This document shows, one piece after another, positions 19,960-29,556 of a DNA stretch of 41,376 nucleotides (within the stretch, counting starts at the first letter, position 1; each line of letters begins with the position of its first letter). Position numbers and translations under genes: made by a program. The stretch is from an uncultured Granulosicoccaceae bacterium (lineage in GTDB: Bacteria; Pseudomonadota; Gammaproteobacteria; Granulosicoccales; Granulosicoccaceae), in the NCBI GenBank assembly GCA_938045275.1, contig CALIMV010000061.1, positions 1 through 41,376 on the forward strand, written 5' to 3'. The notes beneath the pieces were generated by a model, which had not been told where the DNA came from, did no database searches, and saw nothing but the letters and a program-made list of their open reading frames with translations.

Positions 19960-20271
19960 TTAGAGAAAATCGTCGCGACGAGGCGTAAAACTATCAATGA
20001 GCTTGCCTGGCTCAATACAAACACACCCATGAACGGCGTTGGTTGGAATAACGAAACTATCCCCTGGACCAACTTCTCGTTCTTTACCATCAATGGTAAA
20101 TAAAAAACGCCCGGACTCAACGAAAGTTGATTGAATGTGTGGATGATTATGCAGTTTACCGGCCGCACCTTTGTTGGCGAACCTGAATGCAACAACCATA
20201 AGTTCGGGATGATCAGCGAGTACTTGGCGGGTAACACCGGGCTCTGCCTTGATTTCGGGGAAATTTGTCAT
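19960..20271 (-). CDS. Cupin domain protein, KdgF-like
   Basis: 103 aa; LHNHPHIQSTFVESGRFLFTIDGKEREVGPGDSFVIPTNAVHGCVCIEPGKLIDSFTPRRDDF: cupin metal motifs and a KdgF-like C-terminal FTPRRDDF. Confidence 0.83.
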   Translation of the reverse strand: MTNFPEIKAEPGVTRQVLADHPELMVVAFRFANKGAAGKLHNHPHIQSTFVESGRFLFTIDGKEREVGPGDSFVIPTNAVHGCVCIEPGKLIDSFTPRRDDFL

Positions 20272-20293
20272 TTCGATTCACTTGGCTACTGGA

Positions 20294-20309
20294 TGTAGAT
20301 GAGTCTACA
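20294..20309. promoter_or_regulatory. Inverted repeat TGTAGA-TGAG-TCTACA, candidate operator
   Basis: 6-bp perfect arms, 4-nt spacer, in the intergenic region between the divergent cupin and flavin reductase genes. Confidence 0.35.
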
Positions 20310-20431
20310 ATACTAACTCGAATTGTACATCTGAAATCAGATTGATAATGCAGGAGCAACAATAAATTGCGTCACTATTATCGCTCGTTTACTATGTACT
20401 TAACTAAATTACAATACAACTGGCGCTACTA

Positions 20432-21082
20432 ATGCACTACGACCCTCGGTGCGATGAACGACCCGTGCAGTTTGATCCTTTCAAGAGTTGCACGGTCCCG
20501 AGACCAATCGGTTGGCTCTCGACTGTCTCTACAGAAGGTATCGACAACCTGGCACCGTACAGCCAGTGGCAAAATCTAACTTTCGACCCGCCGATGGTTA
20601 TGTTTGCAGCTAACCGTTACCCAGATGGAACACGCAAAGATACCGTTGTAAATGCTGAAAGTACCGGTTGGTTCGTTTGGAATATGGCGACTTGGGAATT
20701 ACGTGAAGCAGTTAATCGGTCGGCACAGGCATTTACATCAGATATCGATGAATTCGTCGAAGCTGGAATCACCAAGGCAGACTGTATTGATGCACCAGGT
20801 AAAAGAGTCGCTGAATCACCGTGTCATTTTGAATGCCGTTACTTATCTACTCAGCATTTGGCAGGAAACAGTCCGGTCGGTGGTGTGGATGTCGTGTTTG
20901 CTGAAGTAGCAAGAATTCATGTTAAAGATAACGTTATCACCAAGGATGGCAAAATAGACATTCCACGCATCAAGCCCATAGCACGCATGGGGTATTACGA
21001 CTACTGTGTGGTCGAAGATGTATTTGAAATGAGAATTCCTGGTGGGGGTGCCGCTGCGGATGGCTTAGAAGGTCGTAAATAA
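20432..21082 (+). CDS. Flavin reductase-like, FMN-binding split barrel protein
   Basis: 216 aa; SCTVPRPIGWLSTVSTEGIDNLAPYSQWQNLTFDPPMVMFAANR...KDTVVNAESTGWFVWNM. Confidence 0.9.
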   Translation: MHYDPRCDERPVQFDPFKSCTVPRPIGWLSTVSTEGIDNLAPYSQWQNLTFDPPMVMFAANRYPDGTRKDTVVNAESTGWFVWNMATWELREAVNRSAQAFTSDIDEFVEAGITKADCIDAPGKRVAESPCHFECRYLSTQHLAGNSPVGGVDVVFAEVARIHVKDNVITKDGKIDIPRIKPIARMGYYDYCVVEDVFEMRIPGGGAAADGLEGRK

Positions 21083-21363
21083 CCAGAAAAATCTCAGTCG
21101 CCTGCAACGTAAAAGCGAACACTAACACCTGGTTGCTGAATCAATCGTTTGATGTTTACAAGGCATGATCACGCCCTGCACTCCTACGAATCCCGTACTA
21201 AAGGTGTTCGAATTATAAAGAGTAATTGCCTCCATTTTCGTCTACAAAAAATCCCCTGCCGTGGATTTCTGGCAAATACGAGAAGAGTACTGGACCAGAT
21301 TGTCCAGGATTAAGTACACTACCCCTTCTTTTATAACAACCACTTATTCGTGGGCCTGTCTTT

Positions 21364-22485
21364 ATGTATATAGAGCCATTTGGTGTCGAACTTTGGATGA
21401 ACGAGTTTGAACTGAAGTGTAAATATAATTTAGCTGAAACTTGTTGTGACAGCATCACTATAGCTGAGTTACTGTCATTGTCAGGTGAGAGCCAAGACGC
21501 TATTAATGATCTGTTGTCATTAAAAATGACCTATGGTGCCATTGAAGGCAGCGATAAATTAAGAAGTGCCATAGCCGCATTATATTCAAACCAGTCGCTG
21601 ACTAATACATTAGTCACTCACGGCACAATAGGCGCCAACTCACTTGTTTATCAATCGATGCTATCTAAAGATGACAAAGTCATATCGATTGTACCGTCAT
21701 ACCAGCAACACTATTCAATACCAGCTAGCCTTGGGTCGCATGTACATATGCTACACCTGACAGCTGAGAATCGTTTTCTTCCGGACTTAGATCAACTCGC
21801 GCAGCTAACCACCCCGGACACCAAACTTATCGCTCTTACCAACCCTAACAATCCAACTGGCAGTTTGATTCAATTGGAAATGCTACAGGAAATAGTGGCT
21901 ATAGCCCGAAAAGCCGATGCATGGATTTTATGTGACGAGGTGTACCGAGGTTTAGATCAAACAGACCCTGGAACAACGGCATCAATCGCTGACCTATACG
22001 AGAAAGGCATTAGCACTGCAGGTCTGTCAAAATCGTTTTCGCTTGCAGGTTTAAGGCTCGGATGGCTAACCGCTCCATTGGAAGTGATAGAGGCAGTAAT
22101 GATACATCGTGACTACAACACGATTTCTGTGGGTATGATAAACGATCATCTCGCAGCAATGGCCCTTGAGAATCGGCACGCCATTCTAATGAGAAACCGT
22201 GAGCTGACTCGTAGAAATCTTACAATATTAAGCGACTGGGTAAACAATGAACCTTTGATCAGCTGGGTAAAACCTCACTCAAGCACAGTAACATTGTTAA
22301 AGTACGATCTGGATTTACCTTCACGGGAATTCTGCGTAAATCTTCTAAAGAAAACGGGTGTCATGCTGACACCCGGGTCAACAATGGAAATGGAGGGTTA
22401 TGTCCGTATTGGATTTGCCAACAGTACAGATACTCTTAAACAAGGGCTACCGCTAATTTCTGATTATCTAAGAACATTAACGTGA
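21364..22485 (+). CDS. PLP-dependent aminotransferase class I/II
   Basis: 373 aa; LTNPNNPTGSL, CDEVYRGL, GLSKSFSLAGLRLGWL (PLP lysine). Confidence 0.92.
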   Translation: MYIEPFGVELWMNEFELKCKYNLAETCCDSITIAELLSLSGESQDAINDLLSLKMTYGAIEGSDKLRSAIAALYSNQSLTNTLVTHGTIGANSLVYQSMLSKDDKVISIVPSYQQHYSIPASLGSHVHMLHLTAENRFLPDLDQLAQLTTPDTKLIALTNPNNPTGSLIQLEMLQEIVAIARKADAWILCDEVYRGLDQTDPGTTASIADLYEKGISTAGLSKSFSLAGLRLGWLTAPLEVIEAVMIHRDYNTISVGMINDHLAAMALENRHAILMRNRELTRRNLTILSDWVNNEPLISWVKPHSSTVTLLKYDLDLPSREFCVNLLKKTGVMLTPGSTMEMEGYVRIGFANSTDTLKQGLPLISDYLRTLT

Positions 22486-22530
22486 CTCATTAATCATAAT
22501 ATTTGAGTATTATCAGTCAACGAAATAATG

Positions 22531-23763
22531 CTACGATTGAGTTGTAACAGCAATAACTTCGATCTCTATTAGCATCTTCTTGTACACCAAATGCGGTACC
22601 GGTATGCCAGAGGTGGCTGGGCCAGGTGCATTAAACGCATCTGACCTTAAGATAAGATTTTTATGAAGCGCATCTGCAGATGCGTTACCTTGATAGAACG
22701 TTGTTACCTTTACAACATCATCCATTGTGGCACCTAAATCAATTAGTATCGTTTTGATATTCGCCAGTGCAATTTTGGTCTGCGCAATTATATTGTCGGG
22801 GTGTAAAACTTCGGCGTTAATATCCAACGCGACCTGCCCACCAAGATGAATAAAGCGACCAAACCGATTGCCGTGTTTGTAAGGCAGTTTCGATGTCCAG
22901 TTCCAATGTCCATCTGGCCAGGAGTAATGAATTTCATTTGCTTTATCCGCTATATCAACACTTAAGCACGCCGCAGTAACGGCAATTTTCGTCATTAATT
23001 CAGCTGTGGCAAAACTGCTTACTGCTATACCGGTTGCTGCAGGACCTGGCTCGGAGAAGTAGGAGGCGCGAATAGCGGCAGGCTCAGTCCAGTTCGATGC
23101 GGTACCGTCGCCCTGATAAAACACATTGATCTTTAAAACGCTGTTTAGTGTGACACCAGCCAACCCTAACGTATGCTCAAGATTACCCATCATGATTCGA
23201 GTTTGTTCGATAAGGTCGCCACCGGCTGGAAGCGTTCCATCTGATTGTATTGCCGACACATCGCCGGTGAATACTAAATCGTTGCAGCGAACAGCATGTG
23301 AAAATTGATCAGGCAATGCTGCCAAAACATCACTGCGAATGAATTGCGGGTTTGTACTTGAACGTAGCATTGGATCTACAGCGATCGCTTCCAGCTCAAT
23401 TCTCATGCCGGGATAACACAACTCTGGCACACAAATAGTTGATACTACCGGCCGTGTATCACCGCTTAATTGCGATGCAATAATATTAAGTATGAGCGTT
23501 TCATCTGAGTGATCGCCAACAAAGTAAATGACCAATTTCACCAAATCATGAAGTGATGCATCCAGATCAATTAGAATTGCATCAACATGCCTCAACACAT
23601 TGTGTGTTTGCTTAACCAGATCGTTGGGATTTACTACCCTACCTTGGCTGTTCAGGTCGGCTTGACCACCGGTAAATATCAAGCCTCCTCGCCGCACTCC
23701 GTGAAAGTGGGACAACTTGATTGGCCAGTGCCAATGATCATCGGGCCAACTGTGTGTTTTCAT
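22531..23763 (-). CDS. Triple RidA-domain fusion protein
   Basis: 410 aa; three consecutive RidA-like units, the first and third each starting with SWPD(D/G)HW(H/N)W..KL..(F/K)HG.R.G..I..GGQ. Confidence 0.88.
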   Translation of the reverse strand: MKTHSWPDDHWHWPIKLSHFHGVRRGGLIFTGGQADLNSQGRVVNPNDLVKQTHNVLRHVDAILIDLDASLHDLVKLVIYFVGDHSDETLILNIIASQLSGDTRPVVSTICVPELCYPGMRIELEAIAVDPMLRSSTNPQFIRSDVLAALPDQFSHAVRCNDLVFTGDVSAIQSDGTLPAGGDLIEQTRIMMGNLEHTLGLAGVTLNSVLKINVFYQGDGTASNWTEPAAIRASYFSEPGPAATGIAVSSFATAELMTKIAVTAACLSVDIADKANEIHYSWPDGHWNWTSKLPYKHGNRFGRFIHLGGQVALDINAEVLHPDNIIAQTKIALANIKTILIDLGATMDDVVKVTTFYQGNASADALHKNLILRSDAFNAPGPATSGIPVPHLVYKKMLIEIEVIAVTTQS

Positions 23764-23792
23764 CTTTTGATACTTGATGAATAAATTTTCGT

Positions 23793-25838
23793 TTACAGGT
23801 CTTTTGCAAGTCGTAATGCATCGTAAATAGCCGCATGTGTGTTTCGTGCACTAACTGCATCGCCTATGCGAAACAACTGAAACTGACCTGCAGGATTACG
23901 AAAACTGACCTGCGTTTCACCGTTGATTAGCGCATTGTGATCAACAGCCCCGCCATTTGAGCTTAGCGGTTTTAATACAAAATAGAGATCGTCAAGCGGC
24001 ATCGTGCCATAGTTCACAACGACCTGATCATACTCAGCTGTGTAAGTATGATCGCTGTAGTCTGTGCCGATGGTTGCCAATAGTTTATTGCCGCTACGCT
24101 CAACACCTAACAGGCGGCGCGTAACTGTAAACGTAACGTCTTTGTCTTGCAGAGAGCGCATGTAGGGTACCAGGTTCATCGCCATTATATCTGGCGCGAA
24201 TACGCGATCAGGTGTCATGATTTCAACTTTTGAACCGGCAGCAGCAGCGATCTCTGCCGCTTGTAGCGCCGGGTGATCACCACTTTCATCATAAATGAGC
24301 AATTCGTCTGCAGGTTTAACATCGCCTGTAATTATGTCCCAGCTGGATTCCACCATCATGGTGTGCTGCCCACTTTCAAACAGTTCCAGATTCGGTAAAC
24401 CTCCCGTAGCAACGATGACCACGTCGGGTGAAAGAGCGATGACATCATCCTTTTCAGCGTAGTGATTGAATTTGAAGGTAACGCCTTTAGCCGTACACTG
24501 TTCCTCACGCCATTCGATAATTGATATCATTTCGCGGCGGCGAGGCGTCATTGAGGTTATTTTTATCTGACCACCAGCCTGAGCTTGTGCTTCGAACACG
24601 GTCACCTGGTGACCTCGTTCCGCACACACCCGAGCAGCTTCAAGACCAGCAGGACCAGCGCCAACAATGACAACATTTCTTTTTGTTCTGGCCAATGGTA
24701 TGTCGTGAGGCATGGTCAGTTCACGTCCAGTTGCAGCATTATGCATGCACAAGGCTTCGCCACCCTGGTATATGCGATCAAGGCAATATGTCGCTCCAAC
24801 GCATGGGCGTATATCATGCTCACGCTTTTGCATGATTTTACGAACAATATGAGGGTCAGCTATGTGAGCTCGAGTCATTCCAACCATATCAAGCAAACCA
24901 TTTTTTATAGCATGACGCGCTGTCGCGACATCTGGAATTTTAGACGCGTGAAAGGTTGGCATGCCAGTGGCTTTTCTAACCTCACCAGCAAAATCCAAAT
25001 GGGGTGCGTTTGCCATGCCTTGTACTGGTATAAGGTCAGTCATCGCAGGGTCTGTGTGAATACGGCCACGTATTACATTCAGAAAGTCCAACTGACCACA
25101 AGCACTTAGTTTTTTTGCAATCTCAATGCCTTCGGCAGCAGTGATTCCGCCTTTTTGCGCTTCGTCTGCAGTAAACCTGAACCCAACAATGAATTCCGGA
25201 CCCACACGCTTGCGAATAGCGTCGAGCACATCCATTGGAAAGCGCATACGGTTTTCCAAAGTATCAGAACCATAGGGCCCAATCAGATCATTGGTGAGCG
25301 GTGACCAGAATTGATCTAACAGATGACCATAAACCTGTAACTCTATTCCATCCATGCCGCCTGCCTGCATACGCTGCGCAGCATCAGCAAAGTCGTTAAT
25401 TATTCGATCAATGTCCCAATCCTCTATTAACTTAGGAAAAGACCTGTGCGCAGGCTCTCGATGTTTGGATGACGAAACAGACGGCAACCATTCACCCTTG
25501 TTCCAGTTCGTTCTACGACCCAAATGAGTCAGTTGAATCATTACTGCGCAACCATGCTCATGACAGCTGTCTGTTAAATCTTGAATCCATGGAACGACAT
25601 CGTCGGAATAAACCAGCACGTTGTTAAACACTGGCGGGCTGTCTTTGGAGACAGCAGCAGAGCCCGCAGTCATTGCCAGTGCCACACCGGCTTTTGCTCT
25701 TTCCTCATGATAGGCGCGGTACCGTTCTTTAGGCATACCCTCCTCTGAATACGCCGGTTCGTGTGAGGTGGTCATGATGCGGTTTTTCAACCTTAGGTGT
25801 TTCAGGTCGTATGGTTGTAATAATGGATCTGTTGACAT
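23793..25838 (-). CDS. NADH:flavin oxidoreductase/2,4-dienoyl-CoA reductase/TMADH-like protein (N-methylproline demethylase-like)
   Basis: 681 aa; OYE barrel (LKNRIMTTSHEPAYSEEGMPKERYRAYHEERAKAGVAL), Fe-S region CVGATYCLDRIYQGGEALCMHN, then NAD(P)/FAD domain VVIVGAGPAGLEAARVCAERGHQVTVFEA. Confidence 0.9.
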   Translation of the reverse strand: MSTDPLLQPYDLKHLRLKNRIMTTSHEPAYSEEGMPKERYRAYHEERAKAGVALAMTAGSAAVSKDSPPVFNNVLVYSDDVVPWIQDLTDSCHEHGCAVMIQLTHLGRRTNWNKGEWLPSVSSSKHREPAHRSFPKLIEDWDIDRIINDFADAAQRMQAGGMDGIELQVYGHLLDQFWSPLTNDLIGPYGSDTLENRMRFPMDVLDAIRKRVGPEFIVGFRFTADEAQKGGITAAEGIEIAKKLSACGQLDFLNVIRGRIHTDPAMTDLIPVQGMANAPHLDFAGEVRKATGMPTFHASKIPDVATARHAIKNGLLDMVGMTRAHIADPHIVRKIMQKREHDIRPCVGATYCLDRIYQGGEALCMHNAATGRELTMPHDIPLARTKRNVVIVGAGPAGLEAARVCAERGHQVTVFEAQAQAGGQIKITSMTPRRREMISIIEWREEQCTAKGVTFKFNHYAEKDDVIALSPDVVIVATGGLPNLELFESGQHTMMVESSWDIITGDVKPADELLIYDESGDHPALQAAEIAAAAGSKVEIMTPDRVFAPDIMAMNLVPYMRSLQDKDVTFTVTRRLLGVERSGNKLLATIGTDYSDHTYTAEYDQVVVNYGTMPLDDLYFVLKPLSSNGGAVDHNALINGETQVSFRNPAGQFQLFRIGDAVSARNTHAAIYDALRLAKDL

Positions 25839-25983
25839 GATTTTGTTCTATTTAATGCGTGGTATGAATTATTCTTTGTGCCCTAATAAGATTTTTATAA
25901 GTCTCGTTAATCGAAACAAATATTTATATTGGCCAAACAAAATTGTAGAGGCTCAATATGTTCGCTTTTGTCTGTAATTTACT

Positions 25984-26358
25984 TCATGCTGTGTCCGATG
26001 GCAGCTTTACCACTGACCAGCAAAAGGATATCCAGCCACATACCAATAACACACCGCCTACTGGTGTGACAATACCGAGCGAGGTTAACCCAGTTAGTGC
26101 CATAATATATAAGCTTCCACTGAATGCAATGACGCCAGCGCAGAATAAACCCGCAGTACGATTTATACCGCTACCAGCGGGCAACAACCCACACGCTATA
26201 ATCGCTATAGCATGAGTACTTTGGTACCTTACACCAGTTTCTATCCAACCCAGCGGCTTTTCACCCAGCACAGATTGTAGCGAATGTGCACCAAATGCAC
26301 CTACGAGCACGGCGACACCAGCAAGAACACCGCCAGAAATCAAAATCCACTTTGTCAT
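25984..26358 (-). CDS. DUF423 family membrane protein
   Basis: 124 aa; GVLAGVAVLVGAFGAHSL...GVRYQSTHAIAI...FSGSLYIMALTG is the DUF423 pattern. Confidence 0.92.
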   Translation of the reverse strand: MTKWILISGGVLAGVAVLVGAFGAHSLQSVLGEKPLGWIETGVRYQSTHAIAIIACGLLPAGSGINRTAGLFCAGVIAFSGSLYIMALTGLTSLGIVTPVGGVLLVCGWISFCWSVVKLPSDTA

Positions 26359-26417
26359 AATTGCGCACTAGTTTTATTACTTGTTGTACTGCTTGCAGAA
26401 CCAGCTTGCTTTTTCTA

Positions 26418-28415
26418 CTACGTTCGAACAGCCGTAGGAATCATAAAAGCAGCGAAGAACGTCACCAGCTCATCAAAATTGTCCAACGGTAGAACATTTG
26501 CAATGTGTTGATCTGGTCTGACTATGACCATACAACCATGAGCAGTATCGACACCACGTAATTCGAAAACGTTGGTACCGGATTTATGATCGATGCAAAA
26601 GCATTTCTCATAGTCATGTAAACTGTATCTCCCTTTAGTGGGAAATAGTAATTTTGGGACTTCAGTAATTTCAATGTCTGTATGTTGAAACACCGCTCTT
26701 ACGTCAATCACACTATCGATATCTTGGTTACCCGGGGTATATTGACGCAATGGTGAGTCATTGGAATTATTTAGTAGTCCACATAATCTCGATACTAGCG
26801 AGCTTTTTTCACTTGGCCGTGAATCCTCTGCAAACAAGAATACACGCCAACGACCATCAGCCTGAACCAGATGCCCTAATTCAACTGGTTTAGCATCACT
26901 TAAACGAATAACAGGTGCTGAATGAAAACGGGTCCCGACTTTGAAGCCTGTGGCCAAATGCTGATACTTATTGTTTGCACAAATGATAGACCGCTTATAT
27001 TGAATCTCAGTGCCAGCTGTATATCTGCCATGTTTAATAAAATACTGTTGAAGTTCCTCAGGCGCAATTGGCGTCTTTTTTGGGGTATTCGTAACTGTTC
27101 GATTTACCGCTTGACCCTTTTGCGCATCTGATTGGCTGGCAGAGCTAACAATCTTCGACCATTGTTGGTCAAACTCAATAAGCTCCTTGGCTACCGCCTG
27201 TCGTTCGCTGGTGTAGGAATGCAAAATATCCTCTGAACATTGACCCATAATGACACTAGCTAATTTCCAACCCAAATTAAAACTGTCCTGCATTGATACG
27301 TTCATGCCTTGCCCTGCTTTTGGGCTGTGTGTATGGCATGCATCTCCAGCAATAAACACACGTGGTGTTTGACAGCCTGAATCTGTTGGCGTCATATTGT
27401 CAAAGCGATCACAAAGACGCTGACCGATTTGGTAAACAGACCACCAGGCAATTTCTTTAATATCCAGGGTAAAAGGTTGAAATATGTTTTGTGCTTTGGC
27501 GATAAGGTCTTCAGAGGTAATATTTTTTGAATTTACGCGCTCGTTAACACCCAGCTCACCAAACTCCACATATAAGCGGAACAAGTATCCACCCTCACGC
27601 GGTATAAGTACGATGGACCCAAAAGTAGATTGAATTAAACACTTGAATCGCACATCAGGAAAATCGGTTACGGCCAGAACATCCATTACGCCCCAGGCTT
27701 GGTTAACTGAATCCCCTGCAAGCTCTAATCCAATCGATTCACGAACTACGCTACGCGCGCCATCACATCCTACGAGGTATCGTGTACGAATCTGTTCTAT
27801 CGATAGTTCTGATTGACTGCTATCATTATCGCCAGCCATAGTTTCAAAGCTAGCTTTAACAGGGTAATCACACACGCTTACTTTGTTTTCAGCGTCAACC
27901 ATTACTGAATTTAATTTTCGTGAATAGTGTGGATTCAACTGTGAAGCCGATGTATGCATGACATTAAGAAAAAAATCATGCACCCTTGCCTGATTCAAAA
28001 TCACGTGAGGAAACTCTGACAATCCGTCTTCGGTATCCTGTACTTTGTCGTGTCTGGCAATGTGATTTTTATTTGCCTTATGCGGCTTCCAAAATGCGGT
28101 CTCATTTACCCAATAAGCCTCTTTCAATACACGATCGACAAATCCGAATGCATTAAACATTTCCATGTTTCTACAAGCGATTCCGTCAGCCTGGCCTAAC
28201 TGAAGCGGCCCTGCCTTCTGATCGACTATACAAACATTAATCGAATCAAATGAACTGAGCTGCGCTGCCAGCGTAAGCCCGGCCGGGCCACAACCAACGA
28301 TAAGCACATCAACCTCTTTTGGTAATGGAACAATTGGTTGACTGGAATCATCGCTCCTGGTTTGCCAATTGGTTGCCGGGTCACCGGGTACGAATCCGTT
28401 GAGATGAAATTGCAT
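26418..28415 (-). CDS. FAD-dependent aromatic hydroxylase, phenol 2-monooxygenase/3-hydroxybenzoate 4-monooxygenase-like
   Basis: 665 aa; VDVLIVGCGPAGLTLAAQLS, LVGCDGARSVVRE, VFIAGDACHTHSPKAGQGMNVSMQDSFNLGWKLA; C-terminal Trx-like region. Confidence 0.92.
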   Translation of the reverse strand: MQFHLNGFVPGDPATNWQTRSDDSSQPIVPLPKEVDVLIVGCGPAGLTLAAQLSSFDSINVCIVDQKAGPLQLGQADGIACRNMEMFNAFGFVDRVLKEAYWVNETAFWKPHKANKNHIARHDKVQDTEDGLSEFPHVILNQARVHDFFLNVMHTSASQLNPHYSRKLNSVMVDAENKVSVCDYPVKASFETMAGDNDSSQSELSIEQIRTRYLVGCDGARSVVRESIGLELAGDSVNQAWGVMDVLAVTDFPDVRFKCLIQSTFGSIVLIPREGGYLFRLYVEFGELGVNERVNSKNITSEDLIAKAQNIFQPFTLDIKEIAWWSVYQIGQRLCDRFDNMTPTDSGCQTPRVFIAGDACHTHSPKAGQGMNVSMQDSFNLGWKLASVIMGQCSEDILHSYTSERQAVAKELIEFDQQWSKIVSSASQSDAQKGQAVNRTVTNTPKKTPIAPEELQQYFIKHGRYTAGTEIQYKRSIICANNKYQHLATGFKVGTRFHSAPVIRLSDAKPVELGHLVQADGRWRVFLFAEDSRPSEKSSLVSRLCGLLNNSNDSPLRQYTPGNQDIDSVIDVRAVFQHTDIEITEVPKLLFPTKGRYSLHDYEKCFCIDHKSGTNVFELRGVDTAHGCMVIVRPDQHIANVLPLDNFDELVTFFAAFMIPTAVRT

Positions 28416-28574
28416 AGCTAAAGTACAGTGAATGTCGAATTATAAAATAATACTACCGTGCTTAGTTTTTGTAGTACATCATCAGCAGGATGAAGCGTTG
28501 CGGTTGCGTTAATGCGAACCCAATGCGCCTTATGAAACACTTGTGTCGTATTCCTCTGGCGACCGAACCCCATT

Positions 28575-29339
28575 TTATTTTGGCGCTAGCCTGACCGCAC
28601 CATCAATGCGAATATTTGTACCATTCAAATATTGATTTTCAACTATTTGCGTAACCAGTAAAGCAAATTCTTCTGGATTACCCAACCTTTGCGGGAACGG
28701 AACCTCAGCAGCAATTTTTTTTGTAACCTCTTCTGGCAAGCCCTCCATCATGGGTGTATTAAATAGACCAGGGGCTATTGCCATGACGCGGATTGCTGAC
28801 TGTGCGAATTCTCGAGCAACGGGTAGTGTCATTGACGCTATAGCGCCTTTAGATGCTGAATAAGCAGACTGACCTATTTGTCCATCCTGCCATGCAACCG
28901 ATGAAGTGTTTATGATTACTCCCCTTTCACCATTATCTAACGGATCTAAAGCCATCATGAGTTTGGCAGCATGACTCATTACATAGTAAGTACCGAGTAG
29001 GTTGACGTTGATTGTTTTCTCAAAAACATCAACCGACAATTTACTCTCTCGACCAACCACGCGCGCCGCCAACCCTATACCGGCGCAGTTGACAACAACC
29101 CGTGGCGCACTGCCAAGCAACTGCTCTGCATTGTTAACGGCGTTATTGACTGCACTTTCATTGGCGACATCTACCTCTATGCATTTACCACCAATAGATT
29201 CAGCCACTGCTTCTGCTCGTTTAACATCAAGATCGAGAACCGCAACTCGAGCCCCCCGGTTTGCCAGCAATCGAGCTGTTGCCTCACCCAGCCCACTGCC
29301 ACCACCTGTAACCAATGCCGTTGTTCCGGAAATATTCAT
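28575..29339 (-). CDS. SDR family oxidoreductase, 3-hydroxyacyl-CoA dehydrogenase type II-like
   Basis: 254 aa; ALVTGGGSGLGEATARLLA, NCAGIG, YSASKGA, C-terminal NQYLNGTNIRIDGAVRLAPK. Confidence 0.9.
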   Translation of the reverse strand: MNISGTTALVTGGGSGLGEATARLLANRGARVAVLDLDVKRAEAVAESIGGKCIEVDVANESAVNNAVNNAEQLLGSAPRVVVNCAGIGLAARVVGRESKLSVDVFEKTINVNLLGTYYVMSHAAKLMMALDPLDNGERGVIINTSSVAWQDGQIGQSAYSASKGAIASMTLPVAREFAQSAIRVMAIAPGLFNTPMMEGLPEEVTKKIAAEVPFPQRLGNPEEFALLVTQIVENQYLNGTNIRIDGAVRLAPK

Positions 29340-29556
29340 GGGCGTTGCCTTTAATAGTTAACTCAATATATCGCCAAGTATAGTCACTATAACGGGCGCT
29401 TGGGCAAAGGCATTTTCCAAAGACTTGATTCAACTCTTTACCAATTCAAATGGGCTGGATTGTTTGTGTACGTCGCTCAACTAATCATATTTTGACTAAA
29501 TCAGCTACAATGCATGGACCAGTTTGATATTCAATGTGCGCATTTAATAAACTTCA

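Noticed and set aside
24585-25109. 174-aa plus-strand ORF inside the TMADH-like gene
   Set aside because: Antisense shadow of a convincing flavoenzyme CDS; translation is His/Ser/Cys-rich and motif-free.
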